From NCBI GenBank assembly GCA_040119125.1, contig JBEDTR010000008.1:124001-188000 (forward strand): a DNA stretch of 64,000 nt, written 5' to 3'. The translations under genes and the position numbers were made by a program. The notes under the pieces are model-generated. The model made no database searches, was not told where the DNA came from, and saw only the letters and a program-made list of their open reading frames with translations. Of this stretch, positions 16,684 to 25,359 are shown one piece after another. This stretch comes from Pacificitalea sp040119125. GTDB lineage: Bacteria; Pseudomonadota; Alphaproteobacteria; Rhodobacterales; Rhodobacteraceae. How positions within the stretch are numbered: position 1 is the stretch's first letter; every line of letters begins with the position of its first letter.

Positions 16684-18036
16684 GTGACAGGCAGTGCGAT
16701 TGTCAGGGCAATGAACGACGGGCGCGCCGTGGGCGAAAGTCGGGTCAGAGAGCCGACCGCTGGGAAGGCGCCCCACCCCTCGCTGCCCTCTGTCGACGCT
16801 GCCGCAGACAGCGCTGCGGTCCTGCGCCGCGCACGCCGGCGACAAGCGATCCAGCGGCGACAGAACAATGCATTACAATCCGCCGGGACGGTGCGATTGA
16901 TCGAGGTGCCCGCACCGGCCCGCGCGGCGCGCCTGAGGTGGCGGCATTGGTCGTTGCTAGGCAGCTTGGTAGTGATGGTGGTGCTACCTGTAACGCTTGC
17001 TGCATGGTATTTATGGGCGCGGGCGGCGGACCAATATGCCTCGACCGTCGGGTTCACCGTGAGGACGGAGGAAGCTGGCCCTGCTTTTGCATTCCTTGGA
17101 GGGTTAAGCGATCTGTCATCGACCAGTTCGTCAGATACGGACATTCTTTATAAGTTCATTCAAAGTCAGGAACTTGTCAGCCAACTGGATAGGCAATTGG
17201 ATCTCCGCCGCCGCTATTCGGGGGCGCCAGATGACCCCATCTTTAGTCTCCCGGCTGAGGCAGGGATCGAAACGCTGGCACGTCACTGGGCGCGCATGGT
17301 TCATGTTGAATACGACGCCTCCGCCGGGTTGATTGAGGTTGAGGCGCGGGCGTTTTCCCCCGGGGATGCTCAACTGATTGCGCAGGCTATATTTGCCGCT
17401 TCGAACCGTATGATTAATCGACTGTCCGATATTGCCCGCGTCGACACCACGCGGCATGCGCGCCAAGATCTCGACGACGCCACTGCCCGGCTGAAAAATG
17501 CGCGCGAGGCTGTAACCGCCTTCCGCAATCGGACACAGATCGTGGATCCCGGCATCGATATTCAGGGACAGATGGGATTGCTTAACTCCCTACAGGCCCA
17601 GCAGGCGGAATCCCTTATCGCATTTGACCTGCTCCGGGGGTCGACCCGACCTAACGACCCCCGAATCACCCAGGCTGAACGCAAGATTGCAGTGATAGAT
17701 GCCCGGATCGAGGAGGAGCGGAGAAAGATCGGTGCAAATGCCGATCAGCAAGGTTCTGAGGGTGGCTACGCCGATCTCGTCGGCACCTACGAACGGCTTA
17801 GTGTGGATCGTGAATTTGCGGAAACCGCCTATCTCGCCGCGCGGGCAAGTTACGATGGCGCTGTAGCTGAAGCTCGTCGCCAGAGCCGCTACCTTGCCGC
17901 ATACATGAACCCGACCCTTCCGGAGGATCCGCTCTATCCTCGTCGGGCGTCCATACTCGCAATTTTTGCAGCCTTGGCCTTCGGACTCTGGTCCGTGCTG
18001 TCGCTGGTGGCCTACTCTCTGCGGGATCGCCGATGA
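16684..18036 (+). CDS. Polysaccharide export inner-membrane protein (KpsE/CtrB-like)
   Basis: A 450-residue protein with a cytoplasmic proline/alanine-rich N-terminus, a first membrane helix at about residues 93-115 (LLGSLVVMVVLPVTLAAWYLW), a long periplasmic coiled-coil region with RLKNAREAVTAFRNRTQIVDPG, and a second helix near the C-terminus. This is the layout of polysaccharide copolymerase-3 proteins that bridge capsule ABC exporters to the outer-membrane channel. GTG 16684 is chosen because GGAGG lies seven bases upstream; the longer TTG frame at 16648 has none. It overlaps the ATPase gene by four bases. Confidence 0.92.
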   Translation: MTGSAIVRAMNDGRAVGESRVREPTAGKAPHPSLPSVDAAADSAAVLRRARRRQAIQRRQNNALQSAGTVRLIEVPAPARAARLRWRHWSLLGSLVVMVVLPVTLAAWYLWARAADQYASTVGFTVRTEEAGPAFAFLGGLSDLSSTSSSDTDILYKFIQSQELVSQLDRQLDLRRRYSGAPDDPIFSLPAEAGIETLARHWARMVHVEYDASAGLIEVEARAFSPGDAQLIAQAIFAASNRMINRLSDIARVDTTRHARQDLDDATARLKNAREAVTAFRNRTQIVDPGIDIQGQMGLLNSLQAQQAESLIAFDLLRGSTRPNDPRITQAERKIAVIDARIEEERRKIGANADQQGSEGGYADLVGTYERLSVDREFAETAYLAARASYDGAVAEARRQSRYLAAYMNPTLPEDPLYPRRASILAIFAALAFGLWSVLSLVAYSLRDRR

Positions 18037-18689
18037 TCCGGTTTCGCCATGTGAGTAAGCGGTATCCTAACGGACCGGTAGTCGCGCAGGACATTTCACT
18101 TGAGCTGCCGGGTGATCGCTGCATCGCGCTGTTGGGGCGTAACGGCGCAGGGAAATCATCGCTGCTGCGCATGATCGCCGGAAGCATTCGCCCCGACAGC
18201 GGGCAAATATCCATTGCAGGCCAAGTATCTTGGCCGGTTGGATTTCAGGGCAGCTTCCACCCGGATCTAAGCGGCGCCCAGAACGTGCGCTTTGTTGCCC
18301 GCATTTATGGTGTCGATACAGACGAGCTGCTTGATTTTGCAGCGTCCTTCTCCGCATTAGGCCGTCAGATGCATCAGCCGATACGCAGCTACTCCACGGG
18401 CATGAGAGCGCGGCTAGCCTTTGCGGTCTCAATGGGGATCCGTTTCGATGTGTATCTTGTCGATGAGGTCGTGTCGGTCGGCGACGCGGCCTTCCGTGAG
18501 AAGAGTGAGGCGCTCTTGATCGATCGCATGTCCGACAGCGGGGCGGTGGTGGTCAGCCACTCGATGCCGATGATCCAGAGGCTCTGCACGGCAGGCGCGG
18601 TGCTGGAGGACGGGCAGCTGACCTATTTCGCAAATCTGAATGAGGCTATTCTCGTGCATGAGCGCAACCTGCGCCGAGAGCCTCAATGA
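18033..18689 (+). CDS. Capsule/polysaccharide ABC exporter ATPase (KpsT-like)
   Basis: A 218-residue ABC ATPase with Walker A GRNGAGKSS at 35-43, an unusual signature YSTGMRARLAF and Walker B VYLVDEVVSVGD, the form typical of KpsT/Wzt-type polysaccharide exporters. There is no carbohydrate-binding C-terminal extension, which fits the capsule (KpsT) rather than the Wzt O-antigen branch. It powers the permease encoded by the divergent operon. The ATGA overlap with the preceding copolymerase gene indicates translational coupling. Confidence 0.94.
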   Translation: MIRFRHVSKRYPNGPVVAQDISLELPGDRCIALLGRNGAGKSSLLRMIAGSIRPDSGQISIAGQVSWPVGFQGSFHPDLSGAQNVRFVARIYGVDTDELLDFAASFSALGRQMHQPIRSYSTGMRARLAFAVSMGIRFDVYLVDEVVSVGDAAFREKSEALLIDRMSDSGAVVVSHSMPMIQRLCTAGAVLEDGQLTYFANLNEAILVHERNLRREPQ

Positions 18690-18701
18690 GCTTGTCGCGC
18701 T

Positions 18702-21341
18702 TTAGACCAGCAAAATTGCCCCGGTGGGATCCCCATCATACCCAACCAGCATCAGATGATCGTCACCGCCGAAATCGAATGCGTATCCGCCAGCGGCTTG
18801 GCGGCCGTAACGCGCGACAAGTTCCTCAGCGCTCCCCACAGGGCCGACGAGGCCGGTATCGAACATCAACCGATCTTGATCGGCATTAAAATCTGCTATG
18901 CGGTCAGCGCCCATCGCGTCATGGAAGACGAACTGATCCCGGCCAGCGCCGCCAACCAGATAATCATCACCCTCGCCTCCGTTCAGCCGATCATTGCCAT
19001 TGCCTCCGTTTAGACGATCCGCACCGCCATCCCCCCAAAGCCGGTCATTTCCGCCACCAGCGATCAGGCGATCCGCATCGGCCCCGCCGAAAAGCGTCCC
19101 GCCCCCTGCCCCGTCGTAGAGCACATCCCGCCCCGCACCGCCAAAATAGCAGTTGTCACCGGTGCCGCCGATCAGGCTGTCATTTCCGGCACCACCGTCG
19201 AGCACATCGTCGCCCTCTTCGCCGATCAGACGGTCATTTCCAATACAGCCACTCAACCGGTCGTCACCCGCGTTGCCGACCAAAATGTCATGGCCGGAAT
19301 TGCCGATAAGCCAGTCATCCCCATCGCGGCCCATGACAAAGTCAGCCCCTGCCCCTCCGCGCAGTGTATTGTCGCCGCTATTCCCGCGCAGGTCGTCGGC
19401 GTGGTCCGAGCCAAGCAAATCCTCGATCCCGCGATAGCGGTCGCCATCTGCCTCGCCAGTGTTCTCACCGTTGAGCAACAGATCCGCACGCAGGCCCGCT
19501 GACGCCTGCGCATAGCTGGCGGTATCCTGTCCCGCGCCTCCGTCCAGCAGATCGGCGCCTTCACCCCCCATCAACTGATCGTCGCCGCGCATGCCTAAAA
19601 GCCGGTTATCCGCGTCGTTCCCGATAAGCTGGTCCGCGCCGTCGCCAGTGACCACATTTTCGAAACCCGCATTCGTATCGATTTGCGCCCAGTTTTGCCC
19701 ATCGACCTGCAAGGCACCGCCCGCACGCAAGTCCAGCGCGACATCCCCAGCAAGCGCGGCAAGGTTCACCCAATCCGTGCCGCCATCCTCATCGCGCAAC
19801 ACGGCGCGTTCGCCTTCAACATCGGCCAATTCCAGAAAATCAGCAGTAATCGTGTGCACGCTGTCATTATCAGCACTCGCGCCGCGAAAGCTCAGCACTG
19901 CGTCACGTAGCGTTCCGGCCCCATCACCCTGAGCATCGGTCAGGCGCACCGTCCAAGTGCCGGCGCTGCTCATGCCGCGGGCTCCTGTCACGGCAAAAGT
20001 ATATTCTCCGCCAAATCCCACGGAGCCACGTTCTTGATCGAACAGCAGGTAGGTTTCCCCGCCCGGGCCGATCAGTTCCACTGTCAGGTCACCATCATAG
20101 GCGTGGTCCACCGATACCGTGACAAAGATATGCTCTACCGTGATATCTTGGCTCACGGCGATCTCCGCGTTGAGCACCCCACCATCGGGGATCGTGTCAT
20201 TTCGCCCGGACCAGCTTGCGCTTGTGGAGCGGTCATTGGCCGAGGTCGCGGCCTCCGGGCGCATGATCTGCCAGACCTCCGCCATCCGCACGGCAGCGAA
20301 AGCATCGACCATGCCGAACCCGTGACTGATGTTGAAGCTCAACCCGCCGCCGTTCCATGTGGTCGCGCCATTCGACATCCATGCGCCCATTTCATAGCCC
20401 GACGGACCATCACCAAAATCCGATCCGGTCTGTGCCGCGGAAATTGCGAGAATCTCGTGCACATCGCGCCAGCCTAGGCCCGGTGCCGCCTCCAGCATCA
20501 AGCCGATGACGCCTGCGACCACGGGCGTCGCGGCGGAGGTGCCGCCAAATCCCGTGGTGTGATCACCGTAAGAATAGCCGCCATCGGTCATGTCCGCGGT
20601 GACCGACGCCGCAGGCGCGGTGATCGAGATGTTGGATCCCCAATTGGAATAGGATTGCGGCAGCCCGCTTTTCTGGGTCGCGGCGACAACGAGCACCACC
20701 TCGGAATTGTTCAGGCCTTCGCCCTGAGCATTGCCATAGGTGCGATGAGACCCTTGAACTGAACTGCTATGCGCATCATTGCCCGCAGCCTTGGTGATCA
20801 ACGTTCCGAGCCCGTCGCGCCCGGTTTCAGCAGCGTGAACAAAGGCACTATGCGTGATCCGCGCACCGGTATTGCTGTCACCGATATCCTGCGCCGAACT
20901 ATAGGTTCCCAACGCGCCCCAACTGTTGCTTACGACATCGAAATTCGCGGCATGCTCGACTGAATCGATATAGGTTTCCCGATCTGAGGATATGTAGTGT
21001 TGCAGGTGGTTGAGGTAATCCACGCCGGTCACACTTGCACCCCATGCGACGCCGACCCCCCCGATACCGTTGGCCTCCGCAGCGATCAGACCAGCGCAGC
21101 TGGTGCCGTGGCCATCGCTGCTGCCGTCAGGCTGCCCATCATCGCGTCCCCGCCCGGAACGGCCATCGTAGTGCAATGTCGCGTCGTAATTGTCGTCGAG
21201 ATCGGGGTGATCTTCCTCCGTTCCAGTGTCGAAGACACCCACCTTTACACCTCCACCGGAATAGTCATCCCAAATGGTTTCAATGTCGCCTAGCAGATCG
21301 AAATGCCACTGCGACGCATAAAGCGGATCGGTCGGTTTCAT
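18702..21341 (-). CDS. Subtilisin-like protease with P-domain and RTX repeats
   Basis: An 879-residue protein. Residues 1-350 are a peptidase S8 domain with catalytic Asp38 (VFDTGTEEDHPDL), His78 (DGHGTSCAG), oxyanion Asn188 (AAGND) and Ser269 (GGTSAATP). Residues about 385-490 form a proprotein-convertase P-domain (DLTVELIGPGGETYLLF, GTWTVRLTDAQGD). From about 570 are RTX nonapeptides and a C-terminal module similar to the RTX protein at 8730. It starts directly at the catalytic domain (DPLYASQWHFDLLG) with no Sec signal or propeptide, which fits calcium-triggered folding after type I secretion. GAGGA precedes the ATG. It probably cleaves extracellular or surface proteins. Confidence 0.93.
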   Translation of the reverse strand: MKPTDPLYASQWHFDLLGDIETIWDDYSGGGVKVGVFDTGTEEDHPDLDDNYDATLHYDGRSGRGRDDGQPDGSSDGHGTSCAGLIAAEANGIGGVGVAWGASVTGVDYLNHLQHYISSDRETYIDSVEHAANFDVVSNSWGALGTYSSAQDIGDSNTGARITHSAFVHAAETGRDGLGTLITKAAGNDAHSSSVQGSHRTYGNAQGEGLNNSEVVLVVAATQKSGLPQSYSNWGSNISITAPAASVTADMTDGGYSYGDHTTGFGGTSAATPVVAGVIGLMLEAAPGLGWRDVHEILAISAAQTGSDFGDGPSGYEMGAWMSNGATTWNGGGLSFNISHGFGMVDAFAAVRMAEVWQIMRPEAATSANDRSTSASWSGRNDTIPDGGVLNAEIAVSQDITVEHIFVTVSVDHAYDGDLTVELIGPGGETYLLFDQERGSVGFGGEYTFAVTGARGMSSAGTWTVRLTDAQGDGAGTLRDAVLSFRGASADNDSVHTITADFLELADVEGERAVLRDEDGGTDWVNLAALAGDVALDLRAGGALQVDGQNWAQIDTNAGFENVVTGDGADQLIGNDADNRLLGMRGDDQLMGGEGADLLDGGAGQDTASYAQASAGLRADLLLNGENTGEADGDRYRGIEDLLGSDHADDLRGNSGDNTLRGGAGADFVMGRDGDDWLIGNSGHDILVGNAGDDRLSGCIGNDRLIGEEGDDVLDGGAGNDSLIGGTGDNCYFGGAGRDVLYDGAGGGTLFGGADADRLIAGGGNDRLWGDGGADRLNGGNGNDRLNGGEGDDYLVGGAGRDQFVFHDAMGADRIADFNADQDRLMFDTGLVGPVGSAEELVARYGRQAAGGYAFDFGGDDHLMLVGYDGDPTGAILLV

Positions 21342-21432
21342 AGGTCAGTCCTCGCATAATCACCGACCTTGTCTTGCGCGGATTAGCCTTTCGAAACGTT
21401 TAAGCAATCATGGCCCAAACTGGGCAAACTCA

Positions 21433-22329
21433 TCAAATCCGACCGAGCGCGGCAGCAACGCCAAGCGCCACCGTGCCGCCGACCCCCTGCCGATGCGCGC
21501 CAGACCGCCAGAAGCCTGTCGCCCCTCCCGCGCGCCCGGTGAGGAAGCGGTCCATCTGCGCGCGGGCATCCGCAGTCATCCAGGGACGGGCGGTGGTCAG
21601 CGCGGCAATCTGCGCCTCCATATCCACCCGGAAACGCCCCGTCAGCAGCGCAAGCCCCCGCCGAAGCCGCGCGCCCATTGCCCGGTTATCCCCCACCGCG
21701 TTGCTGCTGTGCTGTCGATAGGCCAGCGCTGGTTTCGGATCATAAAGGACGCTACCGCCACAGCTGGTCATCACCTGATAGGCCCACCAATCATGGGCAG
21801 CGGGCGGAGTGCGCGGCAGGCACCGGCGCAGTAGATCGGCCCCGGCACTGTTCACGACGATTGTATTTCCCCCCGCGAGGCTCTGAACCAATGCGTTTCC
21901 GAAACTTGGCGGTAGCCGAGGCAGACGCGAAAGATGGGTCGGGAGCAGATTTGCCGCGGTAACGCAGCTGCGCCCACAATACATGCCAGGCCGGTCGCCC
22001 AATGATGACAGCGCGCCCATCGCGCGATCCAGCTTGTCAGGAAACCAGACGTCATCCTGATCACAAAACGCGATCGGGCCGGGCGCCGCTTCCCCTAACA
22101 AATGCATAAAATTTGCGGCATGCCCCCGTCCCGGCCCATCGATCATGCGCACCTCGCGCCCGGCGCGCGCAGCGAACCGCCGCGTGATTTCGGGACCACG
22201 GTCGTCAGAGCCATCGTCAGACACCAGAAGGCGCCAATCTGGACCAGTTAGACGCAGCAGGCTGGACAGTTGCGCAGGCAAATAGGTTTCGCCCTGATAA
22301 AGGGCCAGCAAGATGGTAACCATATGCAT
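21433..22329 (-). CDS. Glycosyltransferase family 2
   Basis: A 298-residue GT-A fold enzyme: VTILLALYQGETYLPAQLSSLL at the N-terminus, SDDGSDD for nucleotide-sugar binding and CDQDDVWFPDKL with the metal-binding Asp pair near residues 92-103. The DQDDVW pattern is common in rhamnosyl- and galactosyl-transferases of O-antigen and capsule loci. It is soluble. It is the last gene of the surface-polysaccharide island and is transcribed alone on the minus strand; donor and acceptor are not determined. Confidence 0.9.
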   Translation of the reverse strand: MHMVTILLALYQGETYLPAQLSSLLRLTGPDWRLLVSDDGSDDRGPEITRRFAARAGREVRMIDGPGRGHAANFMHLLGEAAPGPIAFCDQDDVWFPDKLDRAMGALSSLGDRPGMYCGRSCVTAANLLPTHLSRLPRLPPSFGNALVQSLAGGNTIVVNSAGADLLRRCLPRTPPAAHDWWAYQVMTSCGGSVLYDPKPALAYRQHSSNAVGDNRAMGARLRRGLALLTGRFRVDMEAQIAALTTARPWMTADARAQMDRFLTGRAGGATGFWRSGAHRQGVGGTVALGVAAALGRI

Positions 22330-22386
22330 TGGGCGTTCCTTGGCAAAGCGGATGCCCTTGCCTAGCGCCTATAGATTGCCAATCCG

Positions 22387-23238
22387 TTAGGAACCGCTGG
22401 CGACACGGGCACGGAAATCGCGCGGCGCATGGCCCGTGGCAGAGCGAAACGCCTTGGCGAAATGCGCCGGGTCTTCGTAGCCCAGATCATAGCCGATCTC
22501 CGCGACCCGCCGAGCGGTGTAAGCCAGCTCACGCCGAGCCTCGAGCATCACACGTTCCCGGATCAGCGCGGATGCGGTCTGCCCGGTCACGGCTTTGCAT
22601 GCGCGGGTCAGATGCGATGGCGTGCGATGCAGGGCGCCCGCATAAAAGACCGTCTCCTTCTGATGGCGAAACTCATGCTCCAAAAGATCAAGGAAGGCGG
22701 TAACCAGTCCGCCATAGGCCGAGCGCGGCTGCCGGGCCGCAATGCCACCGCTGGCCCGGATCGCCCAAAGCGCCAGCAACACGATGCGCGCCCGCAAAGC
22801 TTCGGTCCGGTAGGGATGACGGGCGGCGTGCTCGCGGGCAACCTCCTCCATCAGGGCTGCGAATTGTGCGTCCGCAGTGCCGAGCCACGGCGCGACCAGA
22901 TCGGCGGCGGCCTGCTCCATCGCCTCGGTCAGCGCGGCCACGGGCAGGGTCACGACCAGACCCTGTGAGCCAGGATGAAACCGGAACCCATGCGGGCAGA
23001 GCCGCGGCAAGAAAATCGCGGTGTTGGGGCCGAACTCATGCGTGCCCCCATCGAGCCGCAACGCGCCGCTTCCCGCATCGAGCCACAGAAACTGCACCAA
23101 CGCGGGATGCCGATGCATCGCAATTTCCCAATCCAGCGGCCCAGCGCGATCGCGGATTGTCTCCACATGCAGCAGGTCCGGCAGGCCTGCACGCTCGCCA
23201 TATAGCGCAAATGCGGGGATATCGGTGCGGCTTACCAT
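22387..23238 (-). CDS. pobR: AraC-family activator, probably of pobA
   Basis: A 283-residue regulator with an N-terminal cupin-like sensor (HRHPALVQFLWLDAGSGALRLDG) and a C-terminal pair of helix-turn-helix units (TPSHLTRACKAVTGQTASALIRERVMLEARREL and VAEIGYDLGYEDPAHFAKAFRSATGHAPRDFR). It is divergent from pobA with an 85-base gap, the usual arrangement for the 4-hydroxybenzoate-responsive AraC-type PobR of alphaproteobacteria. The longest frame would overlap pobA; ATG 23238 is preferred because it leaves room for a shared promoter region. The effector is inferred from position. Confidence 0.85.
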   Translation of the reverse strand: MVSRTDIPAFALYGERAGLPDLLHVETIRDRAGPLDWEIAMHRHPALVQFLWLDAGSGALRLDGGTHEFGPNTAIFLPRLCPHGFRFHPGSQGLVVTLPVAALTEAMEQAAADLVAPWLGTADAQFAALMEEVAREHAARHPYRTEALRARIVLLALWAIRASGGIAARQPRSAYGGLVTAFLDLLEHEFRHQKETVFYAGALHRTPSHLTRACKAVTGQTASALIRERVMLEARRELAYTARRVAEIGYDLGYEDPAHFAKAFRSATGHAPRDFRARVASGS

Positions 23239-23323
23239 GCGCGATATGTACCATTTATTGTCAGCATCACCAACTGCACGCGCCACCTGATGCGCGATAC
23301 CTACCGGTGAAAGGAGGATCATC

Positions 23324-24493
23324 ATGCGTGTTCAAGTCTGTATCATCGGCGGGGGGCCCTCGGGCCTGTTGCTCAGCCAGCTGCTACATCTGCAAGGCAT
23401 TGAAACCGTCGTTCTGGAACGGCGCAGCCGCGATTATGTGCTGGGCCGCATTCGTGCGGGTGTGCTGGAATCGGGTATGTGTGACCTGCTGCGCCGCGCG
23501 GGCGTGGGCGCGCGGCTTGATGCCGAAGGCTTCGTGCATGACGGAACGCGCATTTCGGCCCGCGGTCACGACTTCCGCATTAAGTTCAAGCAGCTGACCG
23601 ACCGCACCGTCACCGTTTACGGCCAGACCGAGGTGACGCAGGATCTTTATGCTGCGCGCGATGCGATGGGTGGCTCGATCATCGAAGAGGCCGAGGGCGT
23701 CACTATCCATGAGCCCACCTCGGATGCGCCTAGGGTCACCTATACCAAAGACGGCACCGAACATCGCATCGATTGCGATTGGATCGCCGGGTGCGACGGG
23801 TTTCACGGGGTCAGCCGCCAGACCATCCCGCAGGAGCGGCGGCAGGAGTTCGAGAAGGTCTATCCCTTTGGCTGGCTTGGCATTCTGTCGCGGACGCCGC
23901 CGGTGGATCACGAGCTGATCTATTCCAACCATCCGCGCGGCTTTGCCCTGTGCTCCATGCGGAACGCCAACCTGAGCCGCTACTACGTGCAGGCTCCCGT
24001 CGACGACAAGGTCGAGGCATGGTCCGACGACCGGTTCTGGGACGAATTGAAACGCCGCATCCCCGAAGAAGCGGCGGATAAGTTGGTCACAGGCCCGAGC
24101 ATCGAGAAATCCATCGCGCCCTTGCGCAGCTTTATCGCCGAGCCGATGCGCTGGGGCCGATTGTTTCTGGTGGGTGACGCCGCTCATATCGTGCCGCCAA
24201 CCGGCGCAAAGGGTCTGAACCTCGCGGCGTCGGACGTGCATTATCTGTCACAGGCGCTGATCGCGCTTTATGCCGGCGATGGTGACGAGGGCGTCGAAGG
24301 CTACAGCGCGCAGGCTCTCGCCCGTGTGTGGAAAGCGTCGCGTTTCTCGTGGTGGATGACGAGCACGTTGCACAGCTTTCCCGATCAGGGCGCGTTCGGG
24401 CAGCGTATGCAGGAGGCGGAGATCGCCTATCTTGAGCAATCCACCGCAGCACAGACAGCGCTTGCAGAGAATTACGTCGGCCTGCCGTATTAA
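23324..24493 (+). CDS. pobA: 4-hydroxybenzoate 3-monooxygenase
   Basis: A 389-residue flavoprotein with the FAD dinucleotide motif GGGPSGLLLSQL at residues 9-20, the NADPH/FAD motif GCDGFHGVSRQ near 160, and GDAAHIVPPTGAKGLN near 284. It oxidises 4-hydroxybenzoate to protocatechuate with NADPH and oxygen, feeding the beta-ketoadipate route. Length and motifs are those of PobA. AAAGGAGG precedes the ATG. The protocatechuate genes are not in the window. It ends at a strong inverted repeat shared with the converging xylG. Confidence 0.96.
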   Translation: MRVQVCIIGGGPSGLLLSQLLHLQGIETVVLERRSRDYVLGRIRAGVLESGMCDLLRRAGVGARLDAEGFVHDGTRISARGHDFRIKFKQLTDRTVTVYGQTEVTQDLYAARDAMGGSIIEEAEGVTIHEPTSDAPRVTYTKDGTEHRIDCDWIAGCDGFHGVSRQTIPQERRQEFEKVYPFGWLGILSRTPPVDHELIYSNHPRGFALCSMRNANLSRYYVQAPVDDKVEAWSDDRFWDELKRRIPEEAADKLVTGPSIEKSIAPLRSFIAEPMRWGRLFLVGDAAHIVPPTGAKGLNLAASDVHYLSQALIALYAGDGDEGVEGYSAQALARVWKASRFSWWMTSTLHSFPDQGAFGQRMQEAEIAYLEQSTAAQTALAENYVGLPY

Positions 24494-24561
24494 GATGCGC
24501 CGTCACATTTAGGCGGCATCAGCCTCGGGGGAGACCGAAAGCAACACCACCCAGCCTGTAG

Positions 24562-24590
24562 CCGCGCCGCGCGATTGTAGCGCGGCGCGG
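24562..24590. terminator. Perfect 11-bp hairpin between pobA and xylG
   Basis: CCGCGCCGCGC (24562-24572) and GCGCGGCGCGG (24580-24590) are exact complements around a seven-base loop. It sits between two converging genes, where a bidirectional terminator is expected. Neither strand has a clear T-run after the stem, so it may act only as a strong pause or 3'-end stabiliser. Confidence 0.55.
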
Positions 24591-24594
24591 GGGA

Positions 24595-25359
24595 TCAGGC
24601 GGCTTTCTTGGGGTGCTTGCCGAGGATGATCATGCCCAGCAGATCGTCGTCGGTCACATCCTTCACATCGACGGTCCCCACGAGTTCACCGTTTTTCATC
24701 ACCGATGCCCGGTCGCATAGATTCATCACGTCGTGGATGTCATGCGAGATGAGGAAGATGCCGATGCCGTCAGCTTTTAGCTGCTGGATCAGCTCCGACA
24801 CCATCTGCGTTTCATGCGGGCCAAGCGCGGCGGTGGGCTCATCCATGATCAGGATGCGGGCGTTGAAATAGACCGCCCGCGCGATCGCCACCGATTGCCG
24901 CTGCCCGCCCGACAACGCGCTGACGGGCGCTGCGAACTTGGTGAAATTGGGGTTAAGACGCTGCATGATCTTGCGCGTCTCGGCCTCCATCGCGTCATCG
25001 TCGACAAAACCCAGTGTTGAGACCAGCTCCCGCCCCAGAAACAGATTTGAGGCGGCATCCAGATTATCGGCAAGTGCCAGCGTCTGGTAGATCGTCTCAA
25101 TATTGTATTTCCGGGCATCGCGCGGATTGGTGATCGTAGCCTTTTCGCCGTTGATGAAGATCTCGCCCTCATCGGCCTGATAGGCGCCCGAAAGGATCTT
25201 GATCAGGGTCGATTTACCGGCGCCATTATGGCCCAGCAGGCCCACGACCTCGCCCGGCATCAGATCGACACTGACGTGATCCACGGCCTTGACGCCGCCG
25301 AAGGCGATCGAGATATCGCGCATCTCGACCAGGGGTGTTTGTTGCTGGTCAGCCATCAT
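24595..25359 (-). CDS. xylG: Xylose-type sugar ABC transporter ATPase (single domain)
   Basis: A 254-residue ABC ATPase with Walker A GHNGAGKST at 43-51, LSGGQRQSVAIARAV and ILIMDEPTAALG. Unlike enteric XylG, which carries two ATPase domains, this one has a single domain, a form common in alphaproteobacterial CUT2 importers such as FrcA. It presumably dimerises to drive the XylH permease. It overlaps xylH by four bases (ATGA) and is the last gene of xylFHG. Substrate assignment rests on XylF, XylR and XylB nearby. Confidence 0.92.
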   Translation of the reverse strand: MMADQQQTPLVEMRDISIAFGGVKAVDHVSVDLMPGEVVGLLGHNGAGKSTLIKILSGAYQADEGEIFINGEKATITNPRDARKYNIETIYQTLALADNLDAASNLFLGRELVSTLGFVDDDAMEAETRKIMQRLNPNFTKFAAPVSALSGGQRQSVAIARAVYFNARILIMDEPTAALGPHETQMVSELIQQLKADGIGIFLISHDIHDVMNLCDRASVMKNGELVGTVDVKDVTDDDLLGMIILGKHPKKAA

